Shown here: piece by piece, positions 1 through 9,977 of the stretch
Layout of the letters: each line of letters opens with the position of its first letter
Numbering within the stretch: position 1 is the stretch's first letter
Assembly (NCBI RefSeq): GCF_003337235.1
Contig: NZ_QPJC01000007.1
Location: 62,001-126,000, forward strand
Origin: Halopolyspora algeriensis
GTDB lineage: Bacteria > Actinomycetota > Actinomycetes > Mycobacteriales > Pseudonocardiaceae
DNA length: 64,000 bases
Direction of reading: 5' to 3'
Notes under the pieces: generated by a model
Databases searched by the model: none
Seen by the model: the letters and a program-made list of their open reading frames with translations, nothing else
Told to the model about the DNA's origin: nothing
Translations under genes and position numbers: made by a program

Positions 1-94
1 GGCACACCCGCCCGGGCACCCGTTGTGGGAAACGGCAGTATTCCTCTGATTCGATATGCGGTGGTCCCGAATGAGGTTGGAGCGAGGTGTCCGC

Positions 95-583
95 GTGTCA
101 GCGTCCGATCCCGATTGGCTCCGGTCCCCCGCCGGGGAGTCCGAGCCGTCCGTGGCAAACCCGGATCCCGGCGAGGATCCGCCCGTGGAAGTCCGCGTCT
201 CAGCAGAAGCCACACAACTGTCGGTGATGCGCGCTGTCGTCGGTGATCTGGCGATGCGCGCCGACTTCGATGTCGACTCGATCGCAGACCTGCGGCTGGC
301 CGTCGACGAAGCGTGCTCTTCCCTGGTTCGCCGGGCGGCTGCCGATGCCTGGCTGCTGTGCCGGTTCCGCTGTGGAACCGAAGGGCTGACTCTCACTGCA
401 GAAGTGACCAGCAACGATTCCTCCGCCCCCCGCACGGACACGTTCAGCTGGCGTGTGCTCAGCGCGCTCACCGATACCGTGGCATCCTCGGTTGAGGCGG
501 CCGAAGACGGCACCGGAAAGCATGTGGTGCGCATCGAGCTACGCAAGGGACGGATGGGCACGAGTGACGTCAGGGGACTCTGA
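95..583 (+). CDS. Anti-sigma factor, RsbW/UsfX-like histidine-kinase-fold ATPase
   Basis: This 162-aa protein resembles the RsbW/UsfX serine-kinase anti-sigma factors that bind and hold SigB/SigF sigma factors. The HATPase-like core starts with EVRVSAEATQLSVMRAVV, followed by an N-box-like ADLRLAVDEACSSLV segment at about residues 70-84, then a divergent C-terminal part. The G1/G2 boxes are poorly conserved, so ATP-dependent kinase activity is uncertain. GTG at 95 is preferred over the upstream ATG at 56 because a GAGCGAGG ribosome site lies just before it. The gene overlaps the sigma gene by 20 nt, which implies translational coupling. This is the standard anti-sigma/sigma order, but no STAS anti-anti-sigma gene is in the window. 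Confidence 0.8.
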   Translation: MSASDPDWLRSPAGESEPSVANPDPGEDPPVEVRVSAEATQLSVMRAVVGDLAMRADFDVDSIADLRLAVDEACSSLVRRAAADAWLLCRFRCGTEGLTLTAEVTSNDSSAPRTDTFSWRVLSALTDTVASSVEAAEDGTGKHVVRIELRKGRMGTSDVRGL

Positions 584-1382
584 ATCCACTGCTCACTCCC
601 GAAGCCAGCGCTACGACGAGCTCGCTCCGCTGTTCGTCGAACTCTCGGGTGTGAGCAAACAGGATCCGCGCTACGAGGAACTGCGCGACAAGCTGGTCAC
701 CGAGCATCTGCCGGTGGCGCAGCACATTGCGCGCCGTTTCAGTCACCGCGGTGAGTCACAGGAGGATCTCACCCAAGTTGCGACCCTGGGGCTCATCAAT
801 GCGGTGGACCGATTCGATCCGCACCGCGGGGTGGACTTCCTCTCCTATGCAGTACCCACGATCATGGGGGAGGTACGCAGGCACTTCCGCGATACCGGCT
901 GGGCAGTGCGGGTGCCACGACGGCTGCAGGAGCGACACCTGTCGGTCTCCTCCGCCATCGCCACCCTCTCCCAGGAACTGGGCAGAGCACCGACGCCGAG
1001 TGAGCTGGCCACACACATCGGAATCAGCAAGGACGAAGTGTACCAGGGACTGGAAGCCGGTAACGCTTACCGGAGCAGTTCCCTGGACGAGCTGTTGACC
1101 AACACCGACGAGATCCCTCTCGGGGACGCCATCGGTACGGAGGACTCCGAGCTCGGCGAGGTGGAAAACCGTGAGGCGATCCGACCGCTGCTGGACGAGC
1201 TCGGCGAGCGGGAGCGACGCATCCTCATTCTGCGGTTCTTTCGGTCGATGACCCAGACGCAGATCGCCGAGCAGGTCGGCATCTCCCAGATGCACGTCTC
1301 GCGTCTGCTCTCACGCACGCTGGCCTGGTTGCGTGAGCGCCTCGAAACCGAGGTGCCCACCAATTCCACCGCCAACGAATAA
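564..1382 (+). CDS. sigF: RNA polymerase sigma factor, SigF/SigB family
   Basis: This is a 272-aa group 3 sigma factor, usually used for stress or developmental promoters. Region 2 is seen in HLPVAQHIARRFSHRG and DLTQVATLGLINAVDRFDP, with the core-binding and -10-binding helices running through VPTIMGEVRRHFRDTGWAVR. Region 3 follows (RAPTPSELATHIGI). Region 4 carries the -35-binding helix-turn-helix TQTQIAEQVGISQMHVSRLL near the C-terminus. GTG at 564 lies inside the end of the anti-sigma gene. The ATG at 453 would add residues translated from the overlapping frame and is rejected. Length and domain order are typical of the family. The symbol is by family resemblance, since actinobacteria often have several paralogues. 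Confidence 0.85.
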   Translation: MTSGDSESTAHSRSQRYDELAPLFVELSGVSKQDPRYEELRDKLVTEHLPVAQHIARRFSHRGESQEDLTQVATLGLINAVDRFDPHRGVDFLSYAVPTIMGEVRRHFRDTGWAVRVPRRLQERHLSVSSAIATLSQELGRAPTPSELATHIGISKDEVYQGLEAGNAYRSSSLDELLTNTDEIPLGDAIGTEDSELGEVENREAIRPLLDELGERERRILILRFFRSMTQTQIAEQVGISQMHVSRLLSRTLAWLRERLETEVPTNSTANE

Positions 1383-1473
1383 GTGATCGCGCGGAACGGG
1401 GGCAGCCGGAGGTTCCGCCACCCACACCGCTACCCAAACCAATCCGCGCAACCCATGAAGTCCCGAAATGGAA

Positions 1474-1516
1474 GTTGCCCGGGACCCGGTCGGGGGGGAG
1501 TCGGGTCCCGGGCAAC
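1474..1516 (-). terminator. Hairpin terminator downstream of the M23 peptidase gene
   Basis: A perfect 14-bp stem (GTTGCCCGGGACCC paired with GGGTCCCGGGCAAC) flanks a 15-nt loop. It begins 20 nt past the stop codon of the leftward peptidase gene, and the leftward transcript continues into a moderately T-rich TTCCATTTC. The rightward sigma gene ends about 90 nt before it, so the hairpin could end both transcripts. Confidence 0.75.
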
Positions 1517-1536
1517 GGTCTTGACGGGCTCGGCAC

Positions 1537-2529
1537 TCAGCCGATGGAGAAGTTCAGCCCCTTCAACCACGGAAGCGGGTTGGTCTCCTGGCCGCCTGCA
1601 CCGTGGCGCACCTCGAAGTGCAGGTGCGGGCCGGTGGACTGGCCGCGGCTTCCCACGGTGGCGATCTGCTGACCGGCCTTCACGTGGTCACCGACCTCGA
1701 CCTGCGAGCTCTGGATGTGGCCGTAGACGGTCACCTTGCCGTCATCGTGCTTGACCCGGACCCACTGGCCGAAGCCACTGGCCGGACCGGAGCTGATGAC
1801 CTCCCCTGCGGAAGGCGCATAGATGGGGGTCCCCATGTCGGCACCGATGTCGATACCGGCGTGCGAACCACCGCGCGTGTGGTAGCCGGAGGTAAGCCTG
1901 CCGGTCTCGACCAGCTTGCCACCGGGGGCAGGTGCTTTCTCCGCGGCCTTCTTGGCCTTCTTGGCGGCCTCCTCGGCCACCTGCTGGGCCGCGTTCTTCT
2001 TTTCGGCGGCCTGCTCGGCCGCCTTCTCGGCGAAGGCCTTCTTCAAGCGGATCTGTTCCTCGACGGCCTTGCGCTGAGCTTCCTGTCGGGCGCGTTCCTC
2101 CGCAGCCCGGGCCTTGTCGGCCGTTTGCTTCTTGTCAGCCGTTTGCTTCTTGTCGGCCGCCTGGTTCTTGTCAGCCGTCTGCTTCTTGTCGGTCTTGCCT
2201 TGCTGGGTTCCTTGTTCCTGTGCGGGCTTGGCCTGGCGCAGCTCAGCCGGAGCCGGCGCTTCCGGGGACCCGTTCATCGCGGCCCGCAGCGTTTGCTGCT
2301 CGGCCACCGACTGCACATCGCGCTCGGGGGCGTTCGACCCGCCGTCGTCGGTAAGGAGCGGCTGCCCCACCGCGGCGAATGCGCCAGTGGCGACAACGGC
2401 GGCGAGGACCTTGTTGCGGGCGGGGATGCGGGAGTCGCTGTCCGACGTACCGGGTTGAAGAGAGTTCGGCAGGTGGTTCTTGAGGGCGGAGAGCTTGCTA
2501 CGGCCGCCCTCATCGTGGTTCTTGCCCAT
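1537..2529 (-). CDS. Secreted/anchored M23 peptidoglycan endopeptidase with Lys-rich linker
   Basis: This 330-aa protein has a cytoplasmic start, one hydrophobic segment at about residues 42-58 (KVLAAVVATGAFAAVG), then a long charged low-complexity and coiled-coil linker (residues about 95-205). The C-terminal 125 residues form an M23/LytM domain. The zinc ligands are visible in HAGIDIGADMGTP (H..D) and in the terminal HLHFEVRH. The family cleaves peptide cross-links in peptidoglycan. The linker contains tandem KQTADK-type hexapeptides and reads as a wall-spanning spacer. The gene stands alone, with a terminator after it and a long upstream region. Wall remodelling is inferred from the family. 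Confidence 0.9.
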   Translation of the reverse strand: MGKNHDEGGRSKLSALKNHLPNSLQPGTSDSDSRIPARNKVLAAVVATGAFAAVGQPLLTDDGGSNAPERDVQSVAEQQTLRAAMNGSPEAPAPAELRQAKPAQEQGTQQGKTDKKQTADKNQAADKKQTADKKQTADKARAAEERARQEAQRKAVEEQIRLKKAFAEKAAEQAAEKKNAAQQVAEEAAKKAKKAAEKAPAPGGKLVETGRLTSGYHTRGGSHAGIDIGADMGTPIYAPSAGEVISSGPASGFGQWVRVKHDDGKVTVYGHIQSSQVEVGDHVKAGQQIATVGSRGQSTGPHLHFEVRHGAGGQETNPLPWLKGLNFSIG

Positions 2530-2633
2530 GTCGGCCTTTCCGTCTCGGGGACGGTCCGGTCACTTCCCGTCGGGGCGCGGGCCACCTCTCGGGGGCGAGG
2601 TGCGTCGTAACCGAACCGTGACGTACATCCGAG

Positions 2634-2663
2634 AAGGTAGCGGAGAGTTACAACGGCTTTCAA
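2634..2663 (-). promoter_or_regulatory. Candidate housekeeping promoter of the M23 peptidase gene
   Basis: On the minus strand TTGAAA (2663-2658) is followed by an 18-nt spacer and TACCTT (2639-2634), a fair -35/-10 pair. It would give a leader of about 95 nt before the ATG at 2529. GTAAC/GTTAC words lie in the spacer and leader and resemble MtrA-type sites known upstream of actinobacterial wall hydrolases; that link is inference. Confidence 0.35.
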
Positions 2664-3145
2664 GCATTCACCCATTCGGTGCTGGTTTGACGCACCCTTG
2701 CCGCCCAACCAATCACAGTATGTATCGACCAAAGATGACCTTTCGGTTACGGCACGTACCAAACGTCCACTTGGCTCGGCCCGGCTTCGCAGCCCTCTTC
2801 GAGCGGATCTCGAATCCGGGGGACGAAGATCGGAACGCGAAGATCGATTTTTCCGTTTTCGCTGGTATGCCGTCCCAGAAGGCACTGACCCGAAGGGGCG
2901 CCCGCGATCACGTGAGCCCGGAGCTCGTACGCCACCCGGTCGTCACCGACTCATCGGTATTCGCCTCCGCAGACCACCAACGATCTTGCTGCACAACGCC
3001 GCACACGGTCGGACACGACCCCGAAGTGACCTTGCGCACAACATCACGAGAAACTCTCGCGTCGCCCCCGCGGTGAGGAGCTCGCCCGGGCGATGCGTTC
3101 GAGGCGCCGAGAGCCCGAACCGGCACACGGGAGTCCGCACAAAAA
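2664..3145. other. Long intergenic region without a supportable gene
   Basis: About 480 bases between the sqdB terminator and the M23 promoter hold only short overlapping frames without family resemblance, ribosome sites or normal codon bias. Base composition is visibly more AT-rich than in neighbouring genes. I looked for a c-di-AMP (ydaO) riboswitch, which often precedes actinobacterial wall hydrolases, and did not find its conserved core. Confidence 0.5.
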
Positions 3146-3187
3146 CGCTCCGGGCGCGGACGAACCGTGTCGTCCGCGCCCGGAGCG
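3146..3187 (-). terminator. Intrinsic terminator of sqdB
   Basis: A perfect 18-bp stem (CGCTCCGGGCGCGGACGA and its complement) with a 6-nt loop ends, on the minus strand, in TTTTTG. It lies 46 nt past the sqdB stop codon and is a textbook rho-independent terminator. Confidence 0.92.
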
Positions 3188-3233
3188 CTGCTTTCCGTAT
3201 CGCGGTCTTTCGCGCGTGACCGCAGACGTGTGC

Positions 3234-4745
<1,512 letters not shown>

Positions 4746-5225
4746 GTGCAGCACGCCACCACCGACGCCGAGCGGCACATCACGCGCCGCGGCCGTTACG
4801 GGTGGTTGCTCAGGCGTTTCGCCGCCGCCTCGGCGGTGGCGACCGTGTCGAACCAGCTCGTGTTCGTGACCGCCTATGCTGCCGGAGCCTCTCCTGTGGT
4901 GGCCACCGTGCTCGCCTGGCTGGCAGGGGCCGTACCGAACTTCCTGCTGAATCGGCGTGCCTGGGGCGGTGGCGGGCGCAGAGCACTGCGGGGCGAAATC
5001 CTGCGTTTCGTTCTCATCTCGGTGAGTACCGCACTGCTCGCCGCCGTCGCGACAAGCAGTGTGGAGCCACTGGCGCTGCGGTGGTTCAGCGAATCCCCGA
5101 GCGCCCGCATCGCCCTGGTATCAGCGGTCTTCCTCGGTACCTACGCGGTGATGTTCGTGCTGAAGTTCGTCCTCATGGACCGGATCGTGTTCACCGCTCG
5201 CCGGCGGCGGGAGCCGGTTCGGTGA
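4746..5225 (+). CDS. GtrA family membrane protein (lipid-linked sugar flippase type)
   Basis: This 159-aa protein has four predicted membrane helices: FAAASAVATVSNQLVFVTAYA, ASPVVATVLAWLAGAVPNFLLN, FVLISVSTALLAAVATS and ALVSAVFLGTYAVMFVLKFVLM. The AVPNFLLNRRAW segment after helix 2 is the GtrA family signature. GtrA proteins are thought to move undecaprenyl-phosphate-linked sugars made by a GtrB-type enzyme across the membrane for a GtrC-type transferase. GTG at 4746 has GAGGAGGG immediately upstream, while the upstream ATG at 4605 would add a non-GtrA tail. Its last 35 bp overlap the end of the convergent GT fusion gene, whose two halves would supply the GtrC and GtrB roles. Confidence 0.82.
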   Translation: MQHATTDAERHITRRGRYGWLLRRFAAASAVATVSNQLVFVTAYAAGASPVVATVLAWLAGAVPNFLLNRRAWGGGGRRALRGEILRFVLISVSTALLAAVATSSVEPLALRWFSESPSARIALVSAVFLGTYAVMFVLKFVLMDRIVFTARRRREPVR

Positions 5226-7530
5226 CCGTGCCGACCGGGGTGGAGCTCGAGGTGCTCCGGCGGGGGCGGCGTTCGCGCAGCCAGGTGCCGAGCACGACCT
5301 TGGCGTAGCGGTAGCCGTAGAAGAGATTGTTGCCCTTCTTGCTGTGCCCGGCGATGCGCTCGTGCATCGTCATGGGCGTCTCCCGCACCCGGTAGCCGCG
5401 GGCCAGCACGCCCACGAGCAGTTCGGAGGACTGGTACTGCGGCTGCTCCAGCCGCACCGCGGTGGCGACCTCGGCCGTCATCGCCCGAAATCCGAACGAG
5501 GTGTCGGTGATGTGTTGGCCCGTCAGCACGCTGACCAGCCAGGCGAACACGTAGGTGCCCATCCGGCGCAGCCAGTGCGGGTTCTCGTTGCTGCCCAGCC
5601 GGCGCGAGCCGGTCACGAAGTCGGCCTCGTCGTCGAGCAGCGGCTGCAGCAGCGCGGGCAGTTCGGCGATGTCGTACTGGCCGTCGGCGTCGGTGGTGAC
5701 CACGTACTGCGCGCCGCGCTCGGCGGCCAGCCGGTAGCCCAGCCGCAACGCCGCCCCCTGGCCGCGATTCGTGGGGGCCACACAGGTCTGCGCCCCGTGG
5801 GCCAGCGCCACCGCGGCGGTGTCGTCGGTGGCCCCGTCGACCATCACCAGCGTGTCGACGTCGAGACCACAACTCGTGGCCGGCATGCCGTCGAGCACCC
5901 CGCCGAGGGCCTCCTGCTCGTTGTAGGCGGCGATGAGTACCACCACCGGCGCGAACCGGCGATCGCCGTAGCGCTCGGCGTAGCCGTCCAGCGCCGCCCG
6001 GTCGACCTCATCGGACCGGTCGACCTCATCGGACCGATCGGCCTCATCGGGCACGGTCGACGACATCGTGTTCTCCTCCTGGGTTGCTGTGCTCGCAGCC
6101 GTGTCTCTCGTGGTTTCCCGGTCCGGTGATCTGCGTCCGGTCATGGCGGTGATACCCAGCGCCCCGGCGATCGGAATCAACACCAGCCCGGGCAACTGGT
6201 AGCGCCAGGAGAATTCCAGTGCCGCCGCCGTGGCCAGCACGGTGACGGCCATGCCCGCGGGCAGCAGGCACACCGCGCGCAGCCCGGACCGCCGCGCCCG
6301 GCCCAGGCCCAGCACGGCGGCACCGGCAACCAGCAACGCCGCCCCCAGCAGCGTGCCCGAGGTGTAGCCGCCGTGGAGCTGATACGCGCGCAGGAACCCG
6401 GCCAGGTCCTCGTTGACCTCGTAGGTGCCGTCGTCGTACAGCTCCAGCCACTCGACGACGTACCACGGATCGTCGTACATCGGATATTCGGTCTGGAACT
6501 GCCAGCGCGACAGCGGGACATCACCCGGCGACTGGGTCCGCGTCGGCGCGAAGCCCTTGGCGAAGTCCCGCAGCACCCCGCCGATGACGTCCAACGGCTG
6601 GTTGAGGATCACCTTCATCGCGAACGAGTGCTGCACGGCCGAGTAGTTGAAGTCCTCCGGCAGTGCCTCGACGTTGTCCTCGTTGTGGAAGTAGTGGACG
6701 TAGTAGTCGATGCCGTTGAGTTTGCGCTGCGGGATGGGCTCGTCGGGGCACACTCGCTGCTGCTCGGGTGTGAGGTCGAGCTCGGCGCACTCGGCCACCA
6801 CCGCCGTGCGGCCGTAGAGAATGCTGCCGGTCGACGTGCTCAACGCGGGCACTCCGGTCCAGGCCATGTGATACATCGCGTAGCCGAACAGGATGGCGAC
6901 GAACCCGCCGGCCAGGGCCCCGGCCGACAGCCACCGCCGCTTCCACCCGTCCCGCGGGCGCAGCCCGGCGGCCAGCAGCACGAACACCGCCGCAGGCACC
7001 ACCAGCGCCACTCCCACCAGCCGCACGATCACCGAGACCGCCAGCACCACCCCGGCCACCACCGCCAGCCGCGGCCCGGGCGTACCGCGCCAGACCAGCA
7101 GCAGCACCGCGGCCAGCAGCAGCACCTGAAACAGCAGATCCGACATGATCAGGTGCTCGATCTGCAGCTGGTAGGCATCCAGCAGCACCGGCGCGGCAGC
7201 CAAAGCCGCGATCCAGCGCCGAGCCCCCAACCGCAACAGCAGCGCATAGATCGCGATGGCCATCGCCAGCCCCAGCAGATGCTGGACCAGCACCACCAGC
7301 CCCAGATCCCCGAGCAGCAACACCGGCCCCAGCAACAACAGCTCGTAGCCGATCGGGTTGATCCCGCCGGGGAAGAAGACCCCCAGGTTCTGCAGATACC
7401 GGAAGGAGTCGATGTAGAGCAGAGCCGGCCGGTAGGCCAGCTCGACGACCACGCGCAACCCGATCCCGCCGAGCACCAGCAGCGCCATCAGCCAGTGCCG
7501 GCCCAGCAGACGCAGCAGCGTACGAATCAT
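5191..7530 (-). CDS. Fused GT-C membrane glycosyltransferase and GtrB-like GT2 glycosyltransferase
   Basis: This 779-aa protein joins two enzymes. Residues about 1-460 are a polytopic GT-C/GT39-like membrane region with about ten hydrophobic segments and an early extracytoplasmic acidic loop (LLYIDSFRYLQNLG). Residues about 520-720 are a GT2 domain of the dolichyl-phosphate mannose synthase/GtrB type, with VVVLIAAYNEQEALGGVL, VMVDGATDD and the catalytic TTDADGQYD. A hydrophilic linker with a repeated DRSDEV motif connects them. ATG at 7530 overlaps the stop of the upstream epimerase gene as ATGA. Within the linker, ATG at 6066-6064 is in frame and preceded at 8 nt by AGGAGG, so a separate 291-aa GT2 protein may also be made. 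The likely role is making and using a polyprenyl-phosphate sugar donor; the sugar is unknown. Confidence 0.82.
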   Translation of the reverse strand: MIRTLLRLLGRHWLMALLVLGGIGLRVVVELAYRPALLYIDSFRYLQNLGVFFPGGINPIGYELLLLGPVLLLGDLGLVVLVQHLLGLAMAIAIYALLLRLGARRWIAALAAAPVLLDAYQLQIEHLIMSDLLFQVLLLAAVLLLVWRGTPGPRLAVVAGVVLAVSVIVRLVGVALVVPAAVFVLLAAGLRPRDGWKRRWLSAGALAGGFVAILFGYAMYHMAWTGVPALSTSTGSILYGRTAVVAECAELDLTPEQQRVCPDEPIPQRKLNGIDYYVHYFHNEDNVEALPEDFNYSAVQHSFAMKVILNQPLDVIGGVLRDFAKGFAPTRTQSPGDVPLSRWQFQTEYPMYDDPWYVVEWLELYDDGTYEVNEDLAGFLRAYQLHGGYTSGTLLGAALLVAGAAVLGLGRARRSGLRAVCLLPAGMAVTVLATAAALEFSWRYQLPGLVLIPIAGALGITAMTGRRSPDRETTRDTAASTATQEENTMSSTVPDEADRSDEVDRSDEVDRAALDGYAERYGDRRFAPVVVLIAAYNEQEALGGVLDGMPATSCGLDVDTLVMVDGATDDTAAVALAHGAQTCVAPTNRGQGAALRLGYRLAAERGAQYVVTTDADGQYDIAELPALLQPLLDDEADFVTGSRRLGSNENPHWLRRMGTYVFAWLVSVLTGQHITDTSFGFRAMTAEVATAVRLEQPQYQSSELLVGVLARGYRVRETPMTMHERIAGHSKKGNNLFYGYRYAKVVLGTWLRERRPRRSTSSSTPVGTVTEPAPAAGER
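6064..6080 (-). promoter_or_regulatory. Strong internal ribosome binding site and in-frame ATG in the GT fusion gene
   Basis: On the minus strand AGGAGGAGAACACGATG places a near-perfect Shine-Dalgarno sequence 8 nt before an ATG (6066-6064) at the boundary between the GT-C and GT2 domains. The ATG is in frame with the upstream half and there is no stop between them. This is either a relic of two formerly separate genes or an active second start. Confidence 0.6.
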
Positions 7531-8528
7531 GTCGTCCCTGAGAGTGCGAAATCCTCGACGCCACGGAAGTCCTGCCACACCGTGCCCAACCCCGCGGTGA
7601 GCTCGACCGCCGGGACATAGCCCAGCTCGCGGCGCGCCCGCTCGATCTCGACGATCACCGCAGGCATCTCCCCGTTCTTGGCAGGCACATGCGTCACCGG
7701 CACCGGCTCACCGGTCGCGGCCCGCACCGCCTCGATGAGCTCCAGCACCGAAAACGACCGCCCCGACCCGACGATCACATTGCCCGTGTAGCCCCGATCG
7801 AACGCGCTCAGCACCGCCTGCACCACATCGGCCACATGCACGAAGTCCCGACTCTGCGCCCCATCGCCGTAGACCTCGACCCCGTCACCGGCCAGCGCCG
7901 CGCGCATCAACCGCGGAATGAAGCTGTCCTTGTGCCCCATCCCGGGCCCGTAGATATTGGTGAACCGCAACGCACTGGTGGCCATCCCGTAGGCACCGGC
8001 ATACCCCGACAGCAGCATCTCGCAGGCCGCCTTGGTCGCCCCGTACGGCGTCAACGGCCGCAACGGCAACTCCTCGGTGATCGTGCCGAGGCCGACATCG
8101 CCGACCACCGCATTCGTCGAGGCCAGCACGAACCGGCCCACACCGCGCCGCCGCGCCGCCTCCAACAATCCCTGCGTGACCTCGACATTGGCGGTGTAGG
8201 TCTCGCCCGGATGATCCACCGACCGCAACACCGAGGTGATCGCCGCCAGGTGCACGACCCCGACGGCATCCTCCGGCACCGCCGCCTCCCGCACACCGGG
8301 ATCGGTGAGATCCCCGGCCACATGGGTCACCAACCCCTCGTGGCCGGGCGCCACCCGCGGCGGATGCTGATCGGCCACCAGCACCGGCACCCCACGCTCG
8401 GCGAACGCACTCACCACGGCACGACCCACAAAACCCGAACCACCGGTCACCACAACACGACCGGGAGCCGACCGGGTGGTGGCATACTGAACCGCGTCTG
8501 TCACAGACGGTGTATCACTGCTTGGCAC
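7527..8528 (-). CDS. NAD-dependent sugar epimerase, UDP-glucose 4-epimerase family
   Basis: This 333-aa extended SDR has the N-terminal NAD motif VVVTGGSGFVGRAVV at about residues 25-39 and the catalytic Tyr/Lys in LTPYGATKAACEMLL. GalE-like segments RFTNIYGPGM and FVHVADVVQAVL follow. Such enzymes epimerise nucleotide sugars (GalE, WbpP or related). The exact substrate is not predictable, and the residue after the catalytic region is not diagnostic. It is the first gene of a two-gene operon, overlapping the GT fusion by 4 nt, so it probably provides or remodels a nucleotide sugar for that enzyme. The start at 8528 is a GTG without a strong ribosome site; a second candidate, VTDAVQY, lies a few codons in. 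Confidence 0.85.
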   Translation of the reverse strand: MPSSDTPSVTDAVQYATTRSAPGRVVVTGGSGFVGRAVVSAFAERGVPVLVADQHPPRVAPGHEGLVTHVAGDLTDPGVREAAVPEDAVGVVHLAAITSVLRSVDHPGETYTANVEVTQGLLEAARRRGVGRFVLASTNAVVGDVGLGTITEELPLRPLTPYGATKAACEMLLSGYAGAYGMATSALRFTNIYGPGMGHKDSFIPRLMRAALAGDGVEVYGDGAQSRDFVHVADVVQAVLSAFDRGYTGNVIVGSGRSFSVLELIEAVRAATGEPVPVTHVPAKNGEMPAVIVEIERARRELGYVPAVELTAGLGTVWQDFRGVEDFALSGTT

Positions 8529-8596
8529 GCGACTGACTCTATCGGCTCTGATGTACAGCCGGTGTCAGACCACCTCGACCGGGCCGCAGCCCCGCA

Positions 8597-9034
8597 TCAT
8601 CCACCCGTCGAGCGGCTCAAACCCTGCAAACCGGCGGCGAACACGCCGACGGAGAAGGTTCGGTCCAGCTCGGGCTCGTCGGCGGCATCGGCATCATAGT
8701 GTGCGTACCACTCCGCGAAGGCACTTCCGGTGGCCGTGATCTCGGCAACGCGGATCGTGGCCAGGTAGCGGCGTATCGGGAAGGGCCCTTCGACGATCTC
8801 ATAGGTGTAGCTCCTGTCGAGATCGTCGAGCGCGGTCAGCCGCTCACGCACCGTCCCGCCGTCGCGCATCGTCAGGCGGCGCACGCAGCCGACCTCGGCA
8901 CTCGGTCTGCTGCCCTCGATCTCGCTCGAAGCGATGGCGGGATGCCATTCCGGCAGCCCGTTGAAGTCCCGCACGATCTGCCACACCCGGTCGGCGGTAG
9001 CCGCGATCACCGCACTCGCGTACGCCTTCGCCAT
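8597..9034 (-). CDS. SRPBCC (START/Bet v1-like) ligand-binding protein
   Basis: This 145-aa protein has the pattern of SRPBCC polyketide-cyclase-like proteins: an opening strand AYASAVIAATADRVWQIV, then FNGLPEWHPAIASSE, and a central YTYEIVEGPFPIRRYLATI. The family binds small hydrophobic ligands and some members are cyclases. ATG at 9034 follows GGAGGAG. The gene lies 70 nt after the PEP-hydrolase-family gene on the same strand and may be in that operon. Its ligand is unknown. Confidence 0.75.
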   Translation of the reverse strand: MAKAYASAVIAATADRVWQIVRDFNGLPEWHPAIASSEIEGSRPSAEVGCVRRLTMRDGGTVRERLTALDDLDRSYTYEIVEGPFPIRRYLATIRVAEITATGSAFAEWYAHYDADAADEPELDRTFSVGVFAAGLQGLSRSTGG

Positions 9035-9104
9035 GGCTTTCTCCTCCCTCGGCAGTCCTGCCTTCCGCTCCCGTGCCCACAGGGCGAGCCCCTGGGCAAG
9101 CACC

Positions 9105-9977
9105 TCAACCGCTGCCGCGCCGCAGGCTCGTGAAGGCTCTGGTCCGCTCGGTCATGGCTTGTTCCGTGGGCAGGCGTTCCATGCTGCTCGCACCGTAGAA
9201 GCCGTGACAGCGCCGGGTTCGGGACAGCACGTAGGCGGCGTCCTCGGGAGTCGAGATCGGACCACCGTGGCAGAGCACGATGATGTCGTCGCGGACGTGC
9301 GCCGCCGCCTGTGCCCACTCGTCGATCAGAGCAACACAGTCGTCCAGGCTCTTGGCGGTGTCCGCACCGATCGTGCCCCCCGTGGTCAGCCCCATGTGAC
9401 AGACGATGACGTCGGCGCCGGCCTCGGTCATCGCGCGCGCGTTCGCGCTGGAGAACACGTACGGCGTGGTGAACAGGTCCGCCCGCCGGGCAGCGGCGAT
9501 CGTGTCCACCTCGAGGTCGTAGCTCATGCCCGTCTCCTCCAGGTTGGCCCGGAAGGTGCCGTCGATGAGCCCGACGGTCGGGAAGTTCTGCACACCGGCG
9601 AAACCGAGGTCGCGGAGTTCGGCGAGGAACCGCCGGCGCATCATGAACGGATCGGTGCCGTTGACTCCCGCCAGAACCGGGGTGTGGTCGACCACGGGCA
9701 GGACTTCCTTGGCCATGTCCACGACGATGTCGTTGGCATTGCCGTAAGCGAGCAGTCCCGCCAGCGAGCCGCGTCCGGCCATCCGGTAGCGGCCCGAGTT
9801 GTACAGGACGATCAGGTCGATACCGCCGGCTTCCTCGCACTTGGCCGACAGCCCGGTGCCCGCACCTCCGCCGATGATCGGCTCACCGCGGGCCACCTTG
9901 CCCTGAAGACGTTCCACCAGCTCGGCTCGGGAGGGCGGTAACCGGGTCTCGTAGCCGGAACCGTCGTCGGCGTTCAC
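9105..9977 (-). CDS. Phosphoenolpyruvate hydrolase family (TIM-barrel) protein
   Basis: This 290-aa protein belongs to the family annotated as phosphoenolpyruvate hydrolase or TIM-barrel signal-transduction protein. Visible segments are [20 protein letters not shown] near residue 33, [34 protein letters not shown], and the C-terminal [14 protein letters not shown]. The family relates to PEP mutase/isocitrate lyase barrels, but no reaction is firmly assigned. Its GTG start overlaps the stop of the Tm-1-like gene by 4 nt (GTGA), so the two are translationally coupled. In plant Tm-1 proteins the same two domains are a single polypeptide, which supports a joint function here. Confidence 0.85.
   Translation of the reverse strand: MNADDGSGYETRLPPSRAELVERLQGKVARGEPIIGGGAGTGLSAKCEEAGGIDLIVLYNSGRYRMAGRGSLAGLLAYGNANDIVVDMAKEVLPVVDHTPVLAGVNGTDPFMMRRRFLAELRDLGFAGVQNFPTVGLIDGTFRANLEETGMSYDLEVDTIAAARRADLFTTPYVFSSANARAMTEAGADVIVCHMGLTTGGTIGADTAKSLDDCVALIDEWAQAAAHVRDDIIVLCHGGPISTPEDAAYVLSRTRRCHGFYGASSMERLPTEQAMTERTRAFTSLRRGSG

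Noticed and set aside
2664-3145. Possible c-di-AMP riboswitch or small genes upstream of the M23 peptidase
   Set aside because: The conserved riboswitch core is absent, and the frames lack ribosome sites and codon bias.
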